Source of the DNA: Microbacterium testaceum StLB037
GTDB lineage: Bacteria; Actinomycetota; Actinomycetes; Actinomycetales; Microbacteriaceae
Direction: 5' to 3'
NCBI RefSeq assembly: GCF_900104345.1
Contig: NZ_FNJN01000001.1
Location: 124,001 to 188,000, forward strand
Length of the DNA: 64,000 bases
Part shown: positions 57,276 through 64,000 of the stretch, in pieces
How positions within the stretch are numbered: the first letter of the stretch is position 1
How the letters are laid out: each line of letters opens with the position of its first letter
Made by a program: the position numbers and the translations under genes
The notes under the pieces: model-generated
Databases searched by the model: none
Told to the model about the DNA's origin: nothing
Seen by the model: the letters and a program-made list of their open reading frames with translations, nothing else

Positions 57276-59185
57276 GGACGCTCCTCGAAGGTCGCGCGCC
57301 AGTTGGCCTCGGAGACGAGGTCGGGCAGGGCGCGGCGGTACTGACGGGACAGGCGGGGCCATTCGCGCTGGAGGCGGCGGTGCAGCTTCCAGCTGTCGAT
57401 GAGCATGCGGCGGAACATCGCGCGATCGCGCGTGTAGATGTTCTTGCCCGACCCGTCGGCGGCGCTCACGAGAGCGCTGTCGAAGCGCGGCACGCGCCAC
57501 CAGTGCGCGTCGCCCTTGCCGAACTCGACCTCGGGCTGCGCGACGTTCTCGGGCTTGGGGGTGTGGAACCAGTGCGACACCAGCGTCCGCGCCGTGAAGG
57601 TGCGCAGCGACAGGCCGGTCGGGCTGTCGAACTCGTGCTTCTTGAGCAGCTTGAAGACCTGGCGGCCGCGACGCGAGCGCAGCGGGACGCCGGAGTCCTT
57701 GTGCACGACGGTCTCGGCGTGCTTCTTCGCCACCAGCCGGGCCTCGGGCATGGCGGTGGCGAGGTTCGCGCGCATGTGATCGGGACCCGACAGGACGTCG
57801 CGCAGGGCGCGGTGACGCAGCTCGACGGGGTAGTACTGCATCATCATGAGGTGCTTGAGGTCGACGCGACGGCTGTGGCGGATCAGCGTCCCGCCCAGCG
57901 ACGATCGCGAGTGCAGGAGGGCGGCGACGATGCGGTTGCGCGCGTGGAAGTACGCCTGCCAGTCGATCGAGTCGTCCTTGCCCAGCCACGACACGTGCCA
58001 GAGCGCGACACCGGGCATGGAGACCGTGGGGTAGCCGGCATCCCGAGCCCGGACGCAGAACTCCGCGTCGTCCCACTTGATGAAGGCGGGGAGCGACAGG
58101 CCGATCTCGCGCAGGATGCTGGTGGGGATGAGGCACATCCACCAGCCGTTGTAGTCGGCGTCGAGCCGCATGTGCAGCAGGGGGCTCTGGCGCAGGTTGG
58201 CGACGCTGAAGTCGTGGGGGAGGCGCTCCTGGTACAGCGCGCGCCACATGAAGGGGGCGTCGTCGACGACCTCGGCCCACGCGTGCAGCTTGGGCCGGTC
58301 GAGCAGGTCGAACATGTGGGCGCCGACGATCGTGGGCACCGAGGCGTACCGTCCGAACACCACGGAGCGGCGGATCGACTCCGGCTCGATGCGCACGTCG
58401 TCGTCGAGCAGCTGCACGAAGTCGCTGCCCTCGCGGGCGAGGGTCTCGACCATGGCGCGGGCGAAGCCGCCGGAGCCGCCGAGGTTGGGCTGACGCAGCA
58501 CCTGGAGAGTGTCGCCGAGACGCTCGGCCACCTCCGGGTAGGCGTCCTGCGCCTCGACCAGGTCGGTGCCCTGGTCGATGATGAACACCCGGTCGACGAC
58601 GTCGAGGACGTCGGGCGCGTCGGCGAGGGCCTTCAGCGTCTCGACGCAGTAGTCGGGTTTGTTGTAGGTCGTGACGCCGATGCTCGCCTTGCCGCCGCGG
58701 ACCGGCTCTTGCTCGGTGGTCCATTCGGCGCCCTCGAACATGGCGTCCGCGCGGTCGGCGGCGACGTCGAACCAGATCCAGCCGCCGTCGCTGTACTGAT
58801 CGAGGACGAGGTCGAACGAGGTGGCGACGGCATCGCCGTGCACCTCACGGGTCTCGATGCGCTGCTTGGTGCCGCCGCCGTTCGAGCGGTACACGAGCAC
58901 CGTGGCGTCGCCCGAGGTGTGCACCGTGAGGCGGACCTGGCGCACGGCCGTCCAGTGCTGCCAGTACGAGGCGGGGAAGGCGTTGAAGTACGTGCCGAAC
59001 GACACGCGTCGACCCGCGACGATGCGGGCGCGGTGGCGATCGAGGATGTTGCTGAGCTGGGCGACGTTGGTGACCCGCACCGGTTCCTCGTCGATGGTCG
59101 ACCACGTCTCGGGGTCGACGTACAACGGGAGGAGGTCGGGGTCGCGGTCGAGCGGCAGCACGGCGTTCTGCAGGGTGTACGTCAC
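57272..59185 (-). CDS. glfT2: GlfT2-type galactofuranosyltransferase
   Basis: A 637-residue protein, the same length as M. tuberculosis GlfT2 (Rv3808c) as I recall it. An N-terminal beta-barrel domain (residues about 1-160) precedes a GT-A domain with NLGGSGGFARAMVETL. The metal-binding triad is LLDDDV at Asp261-263, the catalytic pair is KWDDAEF at Asp372/373, the acceptor tryptophans are in YNGWWMC, and the metal His is in ALWHVSW at His397. GlfT2 residues Asp256-258, Asp371/372 and His396 correspond with nearly constant offset. A helical C-terminal domain follows. GlfT2 polymerises galactofuranose from UDP-Galf, made here by glf. The gene starts with GTG at 59185. Confidence 0.9.
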   Translation of the reverse strand: MTYTLQNAVLPLDRDPDLLPLYVDPETWSTIDEEPVRVTNVAQLSNILDRHRARIVAGRRVSFGTYFNAFPASYWQHWTAVRQVRLTVHTSGDATVLVYRSNGGGTKQRIETREVHGDAVATSFDLVLDQYSDGGWIWFDVAADRADAMFEGAEWTTEQEPVRGGKASIGVTTYNKPDYCVETLKALADAPDVLDVVDRVFIIDQGTDLVEAQDAYPEVAERLGDTLQVLRQPNLGGSGGFARAMVETLAREGSDFVQLLDDDVRIEPESIRRSVVFGRYASVPTIVGAHMFDLLDRPKLHAWAEVVDDAPFMWRALYQERLPHDFSVANLRQSPLLHMRLDADYNGWWMCLIPTSILREIGLSLPAFIKWDDAEFCVRARDAGYPTVSMPGVALWHVSWLGKDDSIDWQAYFHARNRIVAALLHSRSSLGGTLIRHSRRVDLKHLMMMQYYPVELRHRALRDVLSGPDHMRANLATAMPEARLVAKKHAETVVHKDSGVPLRSRRGRQVFKLLKKHEFDSPTGLSLRTFTARTLVSHWFHTPKPENVAQPEVEFGKGDAHWWRVPRFDSALVSAADGSGKNIYTRDRAMFRRMLIDSWKLHRRLQREWPRLSRQYRRALPDLVSEANWRATFEERP

Positions 59186-59282
59186 GAAGAGATCTTTCGG
59201 TCGAGGAGCCGCGGCCGCGGACGGCCAGCGGGAAGTCTACCGGGCGCTCTCCGCGCCACCCTGAGCGTCCGACGCTCGCCGG

Positions 59283-60683
59283 TCAGAGCGCGGGGCGCTG
59301 CAGTTCGCCGCGTTCGATCGAGATGCTCTGTTCGCTCGGGCCGACCCCCACGAGCGGGGTCTGCTTGATCTTCGCGCCGAACAGGACCACGAACATCCAG
59401 CCCCACAGCAGCAGGGGGCCCGAGTCGGTCAGTCCCTGCGCGACGAGGAGGGCGCCGACGAGGGTCGGCAGGAGCGTGAGGGGAGAGTGCGGGCGGTCGG
59501 CACGCAGGTCCCACCGGGGACGATCGACGGCGAAGAACCACGACCTCCACAGGTAGGCGAGGTACACGAGCGCCAGCAGTGCCACGCCCACCCCGCCGAG
59601 CTGCAGGTACGCGTCGAGCCACATGCCGTGCGCCTGGGCGACGGTCTGCCCCTGGTCGACGATCCAGCCGTCGATGAGCGGCTCCGTGGTGATCCACGGC
59701 GTCGAGAACCCCCAGCCGATGAACGGATGCTGGTCGGCCCGGGTGAGCACGTCGGCCCAGATGCCCTCGCGACCCGTGAGGTCGGCGCCGCGGCCCAGCA
59801 TCTCGAAGATCGTGTCGCGCCCGAACCACAGCGCCGCCGCGCCACCGAGCCCGATCGCGGCGTAGAGCAGGTACCACCGCGTGCGCTCGCCGGGGCGCTT
59901 GGCCGTCCGCATGACCAGGACGGTCCCCAGCACGAGCGCGACGAAGGCCGCGGCGATGACGGCGGTGATCGACGCGGCGCGGACGAAGAGGAATCCGGCC
60001 ACCGCGATCCACACGATGAGCAGGGCCCGCCGAGGCGCCCCCGCCGCCAACCGCACGCCGAAGACGATGATGGCGACGAGCATGACGGCCGCCAACAGGT
60101 CGGCGTCGCCGTAGATCCCCTGGATCCGGCCGCCCGTGAGGAGGGCGCCGTCGGACCAGGGGGCGACCGGATCCGCGCCTGCGGTCGGCGCGGCGAATCC
60201 CGGGAGCAGCGGTCCCCGGACGATCAGAGCGACCGCGATCTCGAAGAGGAGCGAGAGCCCGACCACCCACTTCGCGGCGGACGCAATCGCCCGCACGACA
60301 TCCCTCCAGGTGAGGACGGCGCCGACGAACAGTCCCTGGAAGGTCGTGATCCACAGCAGAAGGAGAGTCAGGACGGATGCCGCGGGCCACGCGCTCCATG
60401 CGAGCGATGCGGTCGCCCAGGCGAGGTAGCCGGCGGCGATCCACGGCAGTCGCCGGACCGCGAGGGGTGGGCGGACCACGAGCCACACGACCGCCGACAC
60501 GACGGCGGTGGCCGCCACGACCACGGCGGTCGCGGCCGGTCCGAGGGCGTGCACGAGGCCGACACCGCCCAGGGCGAGCACGAGCAGGAGGACGCACCAG
60601 GCCCGGAGCAGCAGGTGCCCGGTCGTCTCGCGCGCCGGTGCCGTCGGCAGCGCCGACACCGGGTGATTCGTGTGCATCGCCAT
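59283..60683 (-). CDS. O-antigen ligase/polymerase family membrane protein
   Basis: A 466-residue protein with about twelve hydrophobic segments. The long periplasmic-type loop contains GREGIWADVLTRADQHPFIG, then WGFSTPW, the Wzy_C signature. QTVAQAHGMWLDAYLQLGG follows, with the conserved His in AHGMWLD. Such proteins transfer or polymerise undecaprenyl-linked glycans outside the membrane. It is upstream of glfT2 and glfT1 on the same strand (97-bp gap), so a galactofuranose-containing polymer could be its substrate. A TACCCT box ends 9 nt before its ATG. Confidence 0.87.
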   Translation of the reverse strand: MAMHTNHPVSALPTAPARETTGHLLLRAWCVLLLVLALGGVGLVHALGPAATAVVVAATAVVSAVVWLVVRPPLAVRRLPWIAAGYLAWATASLAWSAWPAASVLTLLLLWITTFQGLFVGAVLTWRDVVRAIASAAKWVVGLSLLFEIAVALIVRGPLLPGFAAPTAGADPVAPWSDGALLTGGRIQGIYGDADLLAAVMLVAIIVFGVRLAAGAPRRALLIVWIAVAGFLFVRAASITAVIAAAFVALVLGTVLVMRTAKRPGERTRWYLLYAAIGLGGAAALWFGRDTIFEMLGRGADLTGREGIWADVLTRADQHPFIGWGFSTPWITTEPLIDGWIVDQGQTVAQAHGMWLDAYLQLGGVGVALLALVYLAYLWRSWFFAVDRPRWDLRADRPHSPLTLLPTLVGALLVAQGLTDSGPLLLWGWMFVVLFGAKIKQTPLVGVGPSEQSISIERGELQRPAL

Positions 60684-60692
60684 GGTCTGTTC

Positions 60693-60698
60693 AGGGTA
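60693..60698 (-). promoter_or_regulatory. -10 box of the O-antigen-ligase-like gene
   Basis: TACCCT on the minus strand ends 9 nt before the ATG at 60683, a short or absent leader. Confidence 0.45.
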
Positions 60699-60732
60699 GC
60701 GGTCGGCATCCGTCGCCGTCGGGTGCGCACAT

Positions 60733-60738
60733 TATGCT
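60733..60738 (+). promoter_or_regulatory. -10 box of manA
   Basis: TATGCT is followed by 6 nt and the GTG at 60745; a leaderless message is likely. Confidence 0.6.
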
Positions 60739-60744
60739 GACGCC

Positions 60745-61899
60745 GTGCTGATCGCCATCTCGAACACCCCCCGCGACTACGCCTGGGGGAGCCCGACCCT
60801 CATCGCCGACCTGGAGGGGCGCGAGCCCACCGGGGCCCCCGAAGCCGAGGTGTGGTTCGGCGACCACCCGGGATCGCCGGCCGAGGTGCACGACGGCTCC
60901 GCCCGCACGCTCGACGCGTGGCTGCCGGCCGTCGCGGCCGAGCAGGGTGTTCCCGCGAAGCTGCCGTACCTGTTGAAGCTCCTCGCCGCGGGAGCTCCCC
61001 TCTCGATCCAGGTGCACCCCTCGAAGGAGCAGGCGGTCGAGGGCTTCGCCCGTGAGGAGCGTGCCGGGGTTCCCCGCGATGCGGGGGAGCGCAATTACAA
61101 GGACGACAACCACAAGCCCGAGGTGATCGTCGCGCTGAGCGACACCTTCACCGCCCTCGCGGGGCTCCGCGACCTGGAGCGCACGCGTGCCCTCGTCTCG
61201 GCCCTGGGTGACGCTCCCGCCGTCGAGACCCTGCGGACCCACCTGGTCGGCGATGACCCGCTGCGCTCCGCGATCGGTTGGCTGCTCGGCGGGGCCGAGC
61301 GCGCCGAGATCGAAGAGATCGTGGATGCCGCGGCCTCGGCCGAGGCGCCGGAGTTCGGCGCCGAGCTGGCCCTGACGCGGTCGCTGCACGCGGCGTACCC
61401 CGCCGACCCGGGCATCGTGGTGGCCCTGCTGATGAACCTCGTCGAGCTGCGCCGCGGGGAGGCGATCTTCGTCCCCGCCGGCGTCCTGCACGCCTACGTC
61501 GCCGGTCTCGGCGTCGAGATCATGGCGGCGAGCGACAACGTGCTGCGCGGGGGCCTGACACCCAAGCACATCGACGTGTTCGAACTGCTCGCCCTGGTCG
61601 ACTTCCGGCCGGCCGAGCCCCCGTTCCTGCGCCCGGTCGCGACGGGGGAGAACGCCGAGGTCTTCGCGCCCGGGATCGCCGACTTCGCGCTCGGTCGCTT
61701 CGAGGTGGGCGCCGCGGGCAGCCTGGAGCTCCGCGGTGTCGCGATCGCCCTCGGCGTGACGGGCGAGACCGTGCTCACGGGCGCCTCGGGGCGGAGCATC
61801 ACCGTGCTCCCGGGTCAGGCCGCCCTCGTCACGCCCGACGAGTCCCCTCTCGCCGCGGACGGTGGCGGCGAGGTCTTCGTCGCCATGCCCGGTGCGTGA
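60745..61899 (+). CDS. manA: Mannose-6-phosphate isomerase, class I
   Basis: A 384-residue zinc enzyme interconverting fructose 6-phosphate and mannose 6-phosphate, feeding GDP-mannose and mannosylation. YAWGSPTLIADL opens it. Zinc is held by LSIQVHPSKEQA and YKDDNHKPEVI, and FVPAGVLHAYVAGLGVEIMA is the active-site segment with the third His. ASDNVLRGGLTPKHIDVFEL is the class I signature. The length is typical. It closes the glycan locus and precedes whiB2, the order also seen, with extra genes, in mycobacteria. Confidence 0.96.
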   Translation: MLIAISNTPRDYAWGSPTLIADLEGREPTGAPEAEVWFGDHPGSPAEVHDGSARTLDAWLPAVAAEQGVPAKLPYLLKLLAAGAPLSIQVHPSKEQAVEGFAREERAGVPRDAGERNYKDDNHKPEVIVALSDTFTALAGLRDLERTRALVSALGDAPAVETLRTHLVGDDPLRSAIGWLLGGAERAEIEEIVDAAASAEAPEFGAELALTRSLHAAYPADPGIVVALLMNLVELRRGEAIFVPAGVLHAYVAGLGVEIMAASDNVLRGGLTPKHIDVFELLALVDFRPAEPPFLRPVATGENAEVFAPGIADFALGRFEVGAAGSLELRGVAIALGVTGETVLTGASGRSITVLPGQAALVTPDESPLAADGGGEVFVAMPGA

Positions 61900-61900
61900 G

Positions 61901-61926
61901 AGCCGCGACACGCCGGGGACGCGGCT
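61901..61926 (+). terminator. Hairpin after manA
   Basis: AGCCGCG at 61901-61907 and CGCGGCT at 61920-61926 form a 7-bp stem with a 12-nt loop, starting 1 bp after the manA stop; AAAGG follows. Confidence 0.5.
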
Positions 61927-61965
61927 AAAGGTTCACCTCGCCCTTGAGGGTTTACGATCCGCGAC

Positions 61966-61996
61966 TTGACTCAGCGGAATGACACGGGTGTAATTA
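61966..61996 (+). promoter_or_regulatory. Promoter of whiB2
   Basis: TTGACT at 61966-61971 is a good -35 box; TAATTA at 61991-61996 (or TGTAAT two bases earlier, with a 17-bp spacer) is the -10 box. A leader of about 40 nt with GGCGGAGG at 62033-62040 precedes the ATG, in contrast to the leaderless neighbours. Confidence 0.65.
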
Positions 61997-62045
61997 TGAC
62001 TGCGCGGAACCGCGTCATGGGGGCTTGAACGAGGCGGAGGACGAT

Positions 62046-62369
62046 ATGGCGACGTCGCAGTACCGGTCCGGTGTCCCGGAGAATTGGTTCGTCGATCCGG
62101 TCGATCTCGGTGTACCCGGCGTCCGCCGCGACATCGACTCCACCGAAGAGAACACACTCGCCTGGCAGACCGATGCGCTCTGCTCGCAGACCGACCCCGA
62201 GGCGTTCTTCCCCGAGAAGGGCGGCTCGACGCGAGATGCCAAGCGCATCTGCACGTCGTGCGACGTCAAGTCGGAGTGCCTCGAGTACGCGCTGCAGAAC
62301 GACGAGCGCTTCGGCATCTGGGGCGGCCTCAGCGAGCGCGAGCGCCGCAAGCTCAAGCGTCGCGCCTGA
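62046..62369 (+). CDS. whiB2: WhiB-family iron-sulfur transcription factor, WhiB2/WhmD-like
   Basis: A 107-residue regulator binding a [4Fe-4S] cluster through Cys46, Cys69, Cys72 and Cys78 (C-X22-C-X2-C-X5-C). The GIWGG turn at residues 90-94 and the basic tail RERRKLKRRA, used for DNA contact, complete the family pattern. WhiB proteins act with the primary sigma factor; WhiB2/WhmD is linked to division and septation in mycobacteria and Streptomyces. The WhiB2 name rests on its place beside manA. ATG 62046 has a strong GGCGGAGG site 5 nt upstream, which decides the start. Confidence 0.93.
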   Translation: MATSQYRSGVPENWFVDPVDLGVPGVRRDIDSTEENTLAWQTDALCSQTDPEAFFPEKGGSTRDAKRICTSCDVKSECLEYALQNDERFGIWGGLSERERRKLKRRA

Positions 62370-62457
62370 TCCGCGTCATCCGTCCGCTCGAGCGATCCTC
62401 GCGCCGACGGCGCGGCGTCCGTGATCGGAGGAGCACGCGCTTAGGCTGATCCGCGTC

Positions 62458-64000
62458 ATGCCCGCCCGTGTTCACGCCATCCTCGTCGTGCGTCCCGAAG
62501 GACGCACTCCTGCAGCGAACCATCTGGAGCGCACCCTCTCGGCCCTCGCCGCCCAGACCCGCCCGGTCGACGCCCTCACGATCGTGCTGTGCGGCTCCGA
62601 CCCCGCGCTGACGCGTCTCGCCGCCTCCTCCGGTGCGGAGGGAGTCATCACGGCCCCGGCCGGCACCTCGTTCGCCGCCGCCACGGCCCTGGCCACCCCA
62701 CGCCTCACCGGCGATGCGGTCTGGCTGCTCGCGCAGGACACCGCGCCCGACCCCGACGCCCTGGTGCGCCTGGCCGGCGCCCTCGAACTCTCGCCCCCGC
62801 TGGTCGTCGCGGCCCCCAAGCTCGTCGCGTGGGACGACCGCGACGCGATCCTCTCGCTGGGCGTGAGCATGAACCGCTACGGCGGCGCCGTCGAGCTCGC
62901 GGCCGGCGAACTCGACCAGGGACAGCGCGACGGCGATGCCGACGTGCTCGGCGCCGACGTCCGCGGCCTGCTCGTCCGCCGCGACGCCTGGACAGCCCTC
63001 GGCGGTCTCGACCCCGCGCTGGGCGGCGCCGACGAGGGGCTCGATCTGGGCGTGCGCGCGCGTCTCGCGGGCCACCTCGTCTCGCTCGTGCCCGCCGCCC
63101 GTGTCGCCGTCGCCGGCGACGGGGTCGCGGCGATGGCCCGCGGTCGCCGCCGCGCGCGGCGCCGCGCCTTCGCGACACGGACCGCGCAACTCCACCGCCG
63201 TCTGGTCTACGCGCCCGCTCCGGCGGTGGCGCTGCACTGGCTGTCGTTGCTGCCGCTCGCCCTGTGGCGCACGATCCTGCACCTGGTCTCGAAGGTCCCG
63301 TACCGCGTCCTCCCCGAGTGGGGGGCGACGCTGCTCGTCATGGCCCGACCGGCGGCCATCGCCCGGGCCCGTCGTCGCATCCGCTCCTCGCGGGTGGTCG
63401 GATGGTCACGACTCGCGCCGCTCCGGGTCTCCCGCTCGGAGATGCGGCTGCGCTGGGAGAGCGACGTCGCCGACCCCGACGCCCCCGTGCGCTCGGAACT
63501 GCGCTTCTTCGTCGGCGGGGGAGCATGGGCTGTGCTCGGCGCCCTCGCGGTCTCGGCGGCCCTCTTCGCCCCGTTGCTGGCGTGGCCCGTGCTCGGCGGG
63601 GGAGCGCTCGCCCCGCTGCGCCAGAACGTCGCCCAGCTGTGGCAGGACGCCGCGTGGGGAGCGCGCCCCCTCGGCCTGGATGCCATCGGCCCGGCCGACC
63701 CGTTCTCGGCTCTCGTCGCCCTGATCGGCACACTGTCGCCCGGTGACCCCTCGCGCGCGTTCGTCGTGCTGTGGGTGCTCGCTCTTCCGCTCGCGGTGCT
63801 GGGCGGGTGGTTCGCCGCGAGCCGCGTGACCGAGTCGTCGATGCTGCGCATCGTCGCCGGTGGCGCCTGGGCGCTCGCCCCCACCTTCCTCGCGTCCCTC
63901 ACCGAGGGGCGCCCGGCCGGTGTGCTCGTCCACCTGCTCCTGCCATGGCTCTTCTACGCCGCGTGCGTGGCGCATCGCTCGTGGGCTCCCGCGGGAGCGG
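62458..64000 (+). CDS. Large membrane glycosyltransferase (GT2 domain plus membrane segments), 3' partial
   Basis: The first 514 codons are visible; the gene runs off the window. Residues 1-240 form a GT-A-like domain (VHAILVVRPEGRTPAANHLE, VWLLAQDTAPDPDALVRLAG, GGLDPALGGADEGLDLGVRA). The QDTAPD segment stands where GT2 enzymes have a DxD, and GADEGLDLGVRARL supplies the catalytic acid. Hydrophobic segments near residues 260-275, 355-380 and beyond 425 follow. Similar very long actinobacterial proteins next to whiB genes are annotated as glycosyltransferases. A TAGGCT box at 62442-62447 lies 10 nt before the ATG. Full length and function cannot be judged. Confidence 0.8.
   Translation, partial: MPARVHAILVVRPEGRTPAANHLERTLSALAAQTRPVDALTIVLCGSDPALTRLAASSGAEGVITAPAGTSFAAATALATPRLTGDAVWLLAQDTAPDPDALVRLAGALELSPPLVVAAPKLVAWDDRDAILSLGVSMNRYGGAVELAAGELDQGQRDGDADVLGADVRGLLVRRDAWTALGGLDPALGGADEGLDLGVRARLAGHLVSLVPAARVAVAGDGVAAMARGRRRARRRAFATRTAQLHRRLVYAPAPAVALHWLSLLPLALWRTILHLVSKVPYRVLPEWGATLLVMARPAAIARARRRIRSSRVVGWSRLAPLRVSRSEMRLRWESDVADPDAPVRSELRFFVGGGAWAVLGALAVSAALFAPLLAWPVLGGGALAPLRQNVAQLWQDAAWGARPLGLDAIGPADPFSALVALIGTLSPGDPSRAFVVLWVLALPLAVLGGWFAASRVTESSMLRIVAGGAWALAPTFLASLTEGRPAGVLVHLLLPWLFYAACVAHRSWAPAGA

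Noticed and set aside
57380..59368. Plus-strand open frame of 662 codons opposite glfT2
   Set aside because: The minus strand carries a complete GlfT2 with all catalytic residues; the plus frame is an unstructured Val/Asp/His-rich shadow.

Overview
The window is about 70% G+C with near-saturated third codon positions. Its gene order points to an actinobacterium of the Microbacteriaceae, most likely Microbacterium or a close relative; this is inferred from gene content, not from a 16S sequence. From memory, much of the housekeeping content follows the block between manA/whiB2 (Rv3255c/Rv3260c) and deoD/pmmB (Rv3307/Rv3308) of Mycobacterium tuberculosis: pmmB, deoD, lpdA, accA3, maf, accE, accD, birA, a PH-domain membrane protein, purK, purE, an LCP protein, rml genes, manA and whiB2. 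No tRNA, rRNA, CRISPR array or insertion sequence was recognised.

Layout. 1-4.1 kb: general PTS genes (ptsI, cut by the window edge, then ptsH and a lone IIB) divergent from a PRD/IIB/IIA regulator. 4.1-5.6 kb: a single gene with an AbiEi-like N-terminus and a PD-(D/E)XK-like C-terminus, bracketed by arrays of the 9-mer CGCCCCAAA/TTTGGGGCG. 5.6-12.4 kb: phosphosugar mutase, purine nucleoside phosphorylase, LpdA, biotin carboxylase/BCCP and Maf. 12.5-16.8 kb: RNA methyltransferase and a three-gene signalling operon. 17.1-22.5 kb: acyl-CoA carboxylase epsilon and beta subunits, BirA, PH-domain protein, PurK and PurE.

22.5-61.9 kb is a cell-wall glycan locus. It holds an LCP ligase, at least eleven glycosyltransferases, dTDP-rhamnose synthesis (rmlA, rmlB and an rmlC-rmlD fusion), two tandem RgpF-like rhamnan proteins, a Wzm/Wzt ABC exporter, a Wzx-like flippase, an O-antigen-ligase-like protein, an acyltransferase, a GtrA/GT2/DUF2142 set, a secreted five-repeat surface protein with a partner lipoprotein, and a galactofuranose module (Glf, a GlfT1-like protein and a GlfT2 homologue with conserved catalytic residues). 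manA and whiB2 close the block, and a large membrane glycosyltransferase runs off the right edge.

Together the genes make dTDP-rhamnose, UDP-galactofuranose and mannose phosphates, assemble them into one or more lipid-linked glycans, export these by ABC and flippase routes, and attach them to peptidoglycan through the LCP protein. Three window-wide patterns stand out. Many first genes of transcription units start 6-8 nt after a TANNNT -10 box, suggesting leaderless mRNAs. Thirteen gene pairs overlap by exactly 4 nt. The heptamer GGATGCC/GGCATCC is strongly over-represented except in a lower-GC stretch at about 28-35.8 kb.
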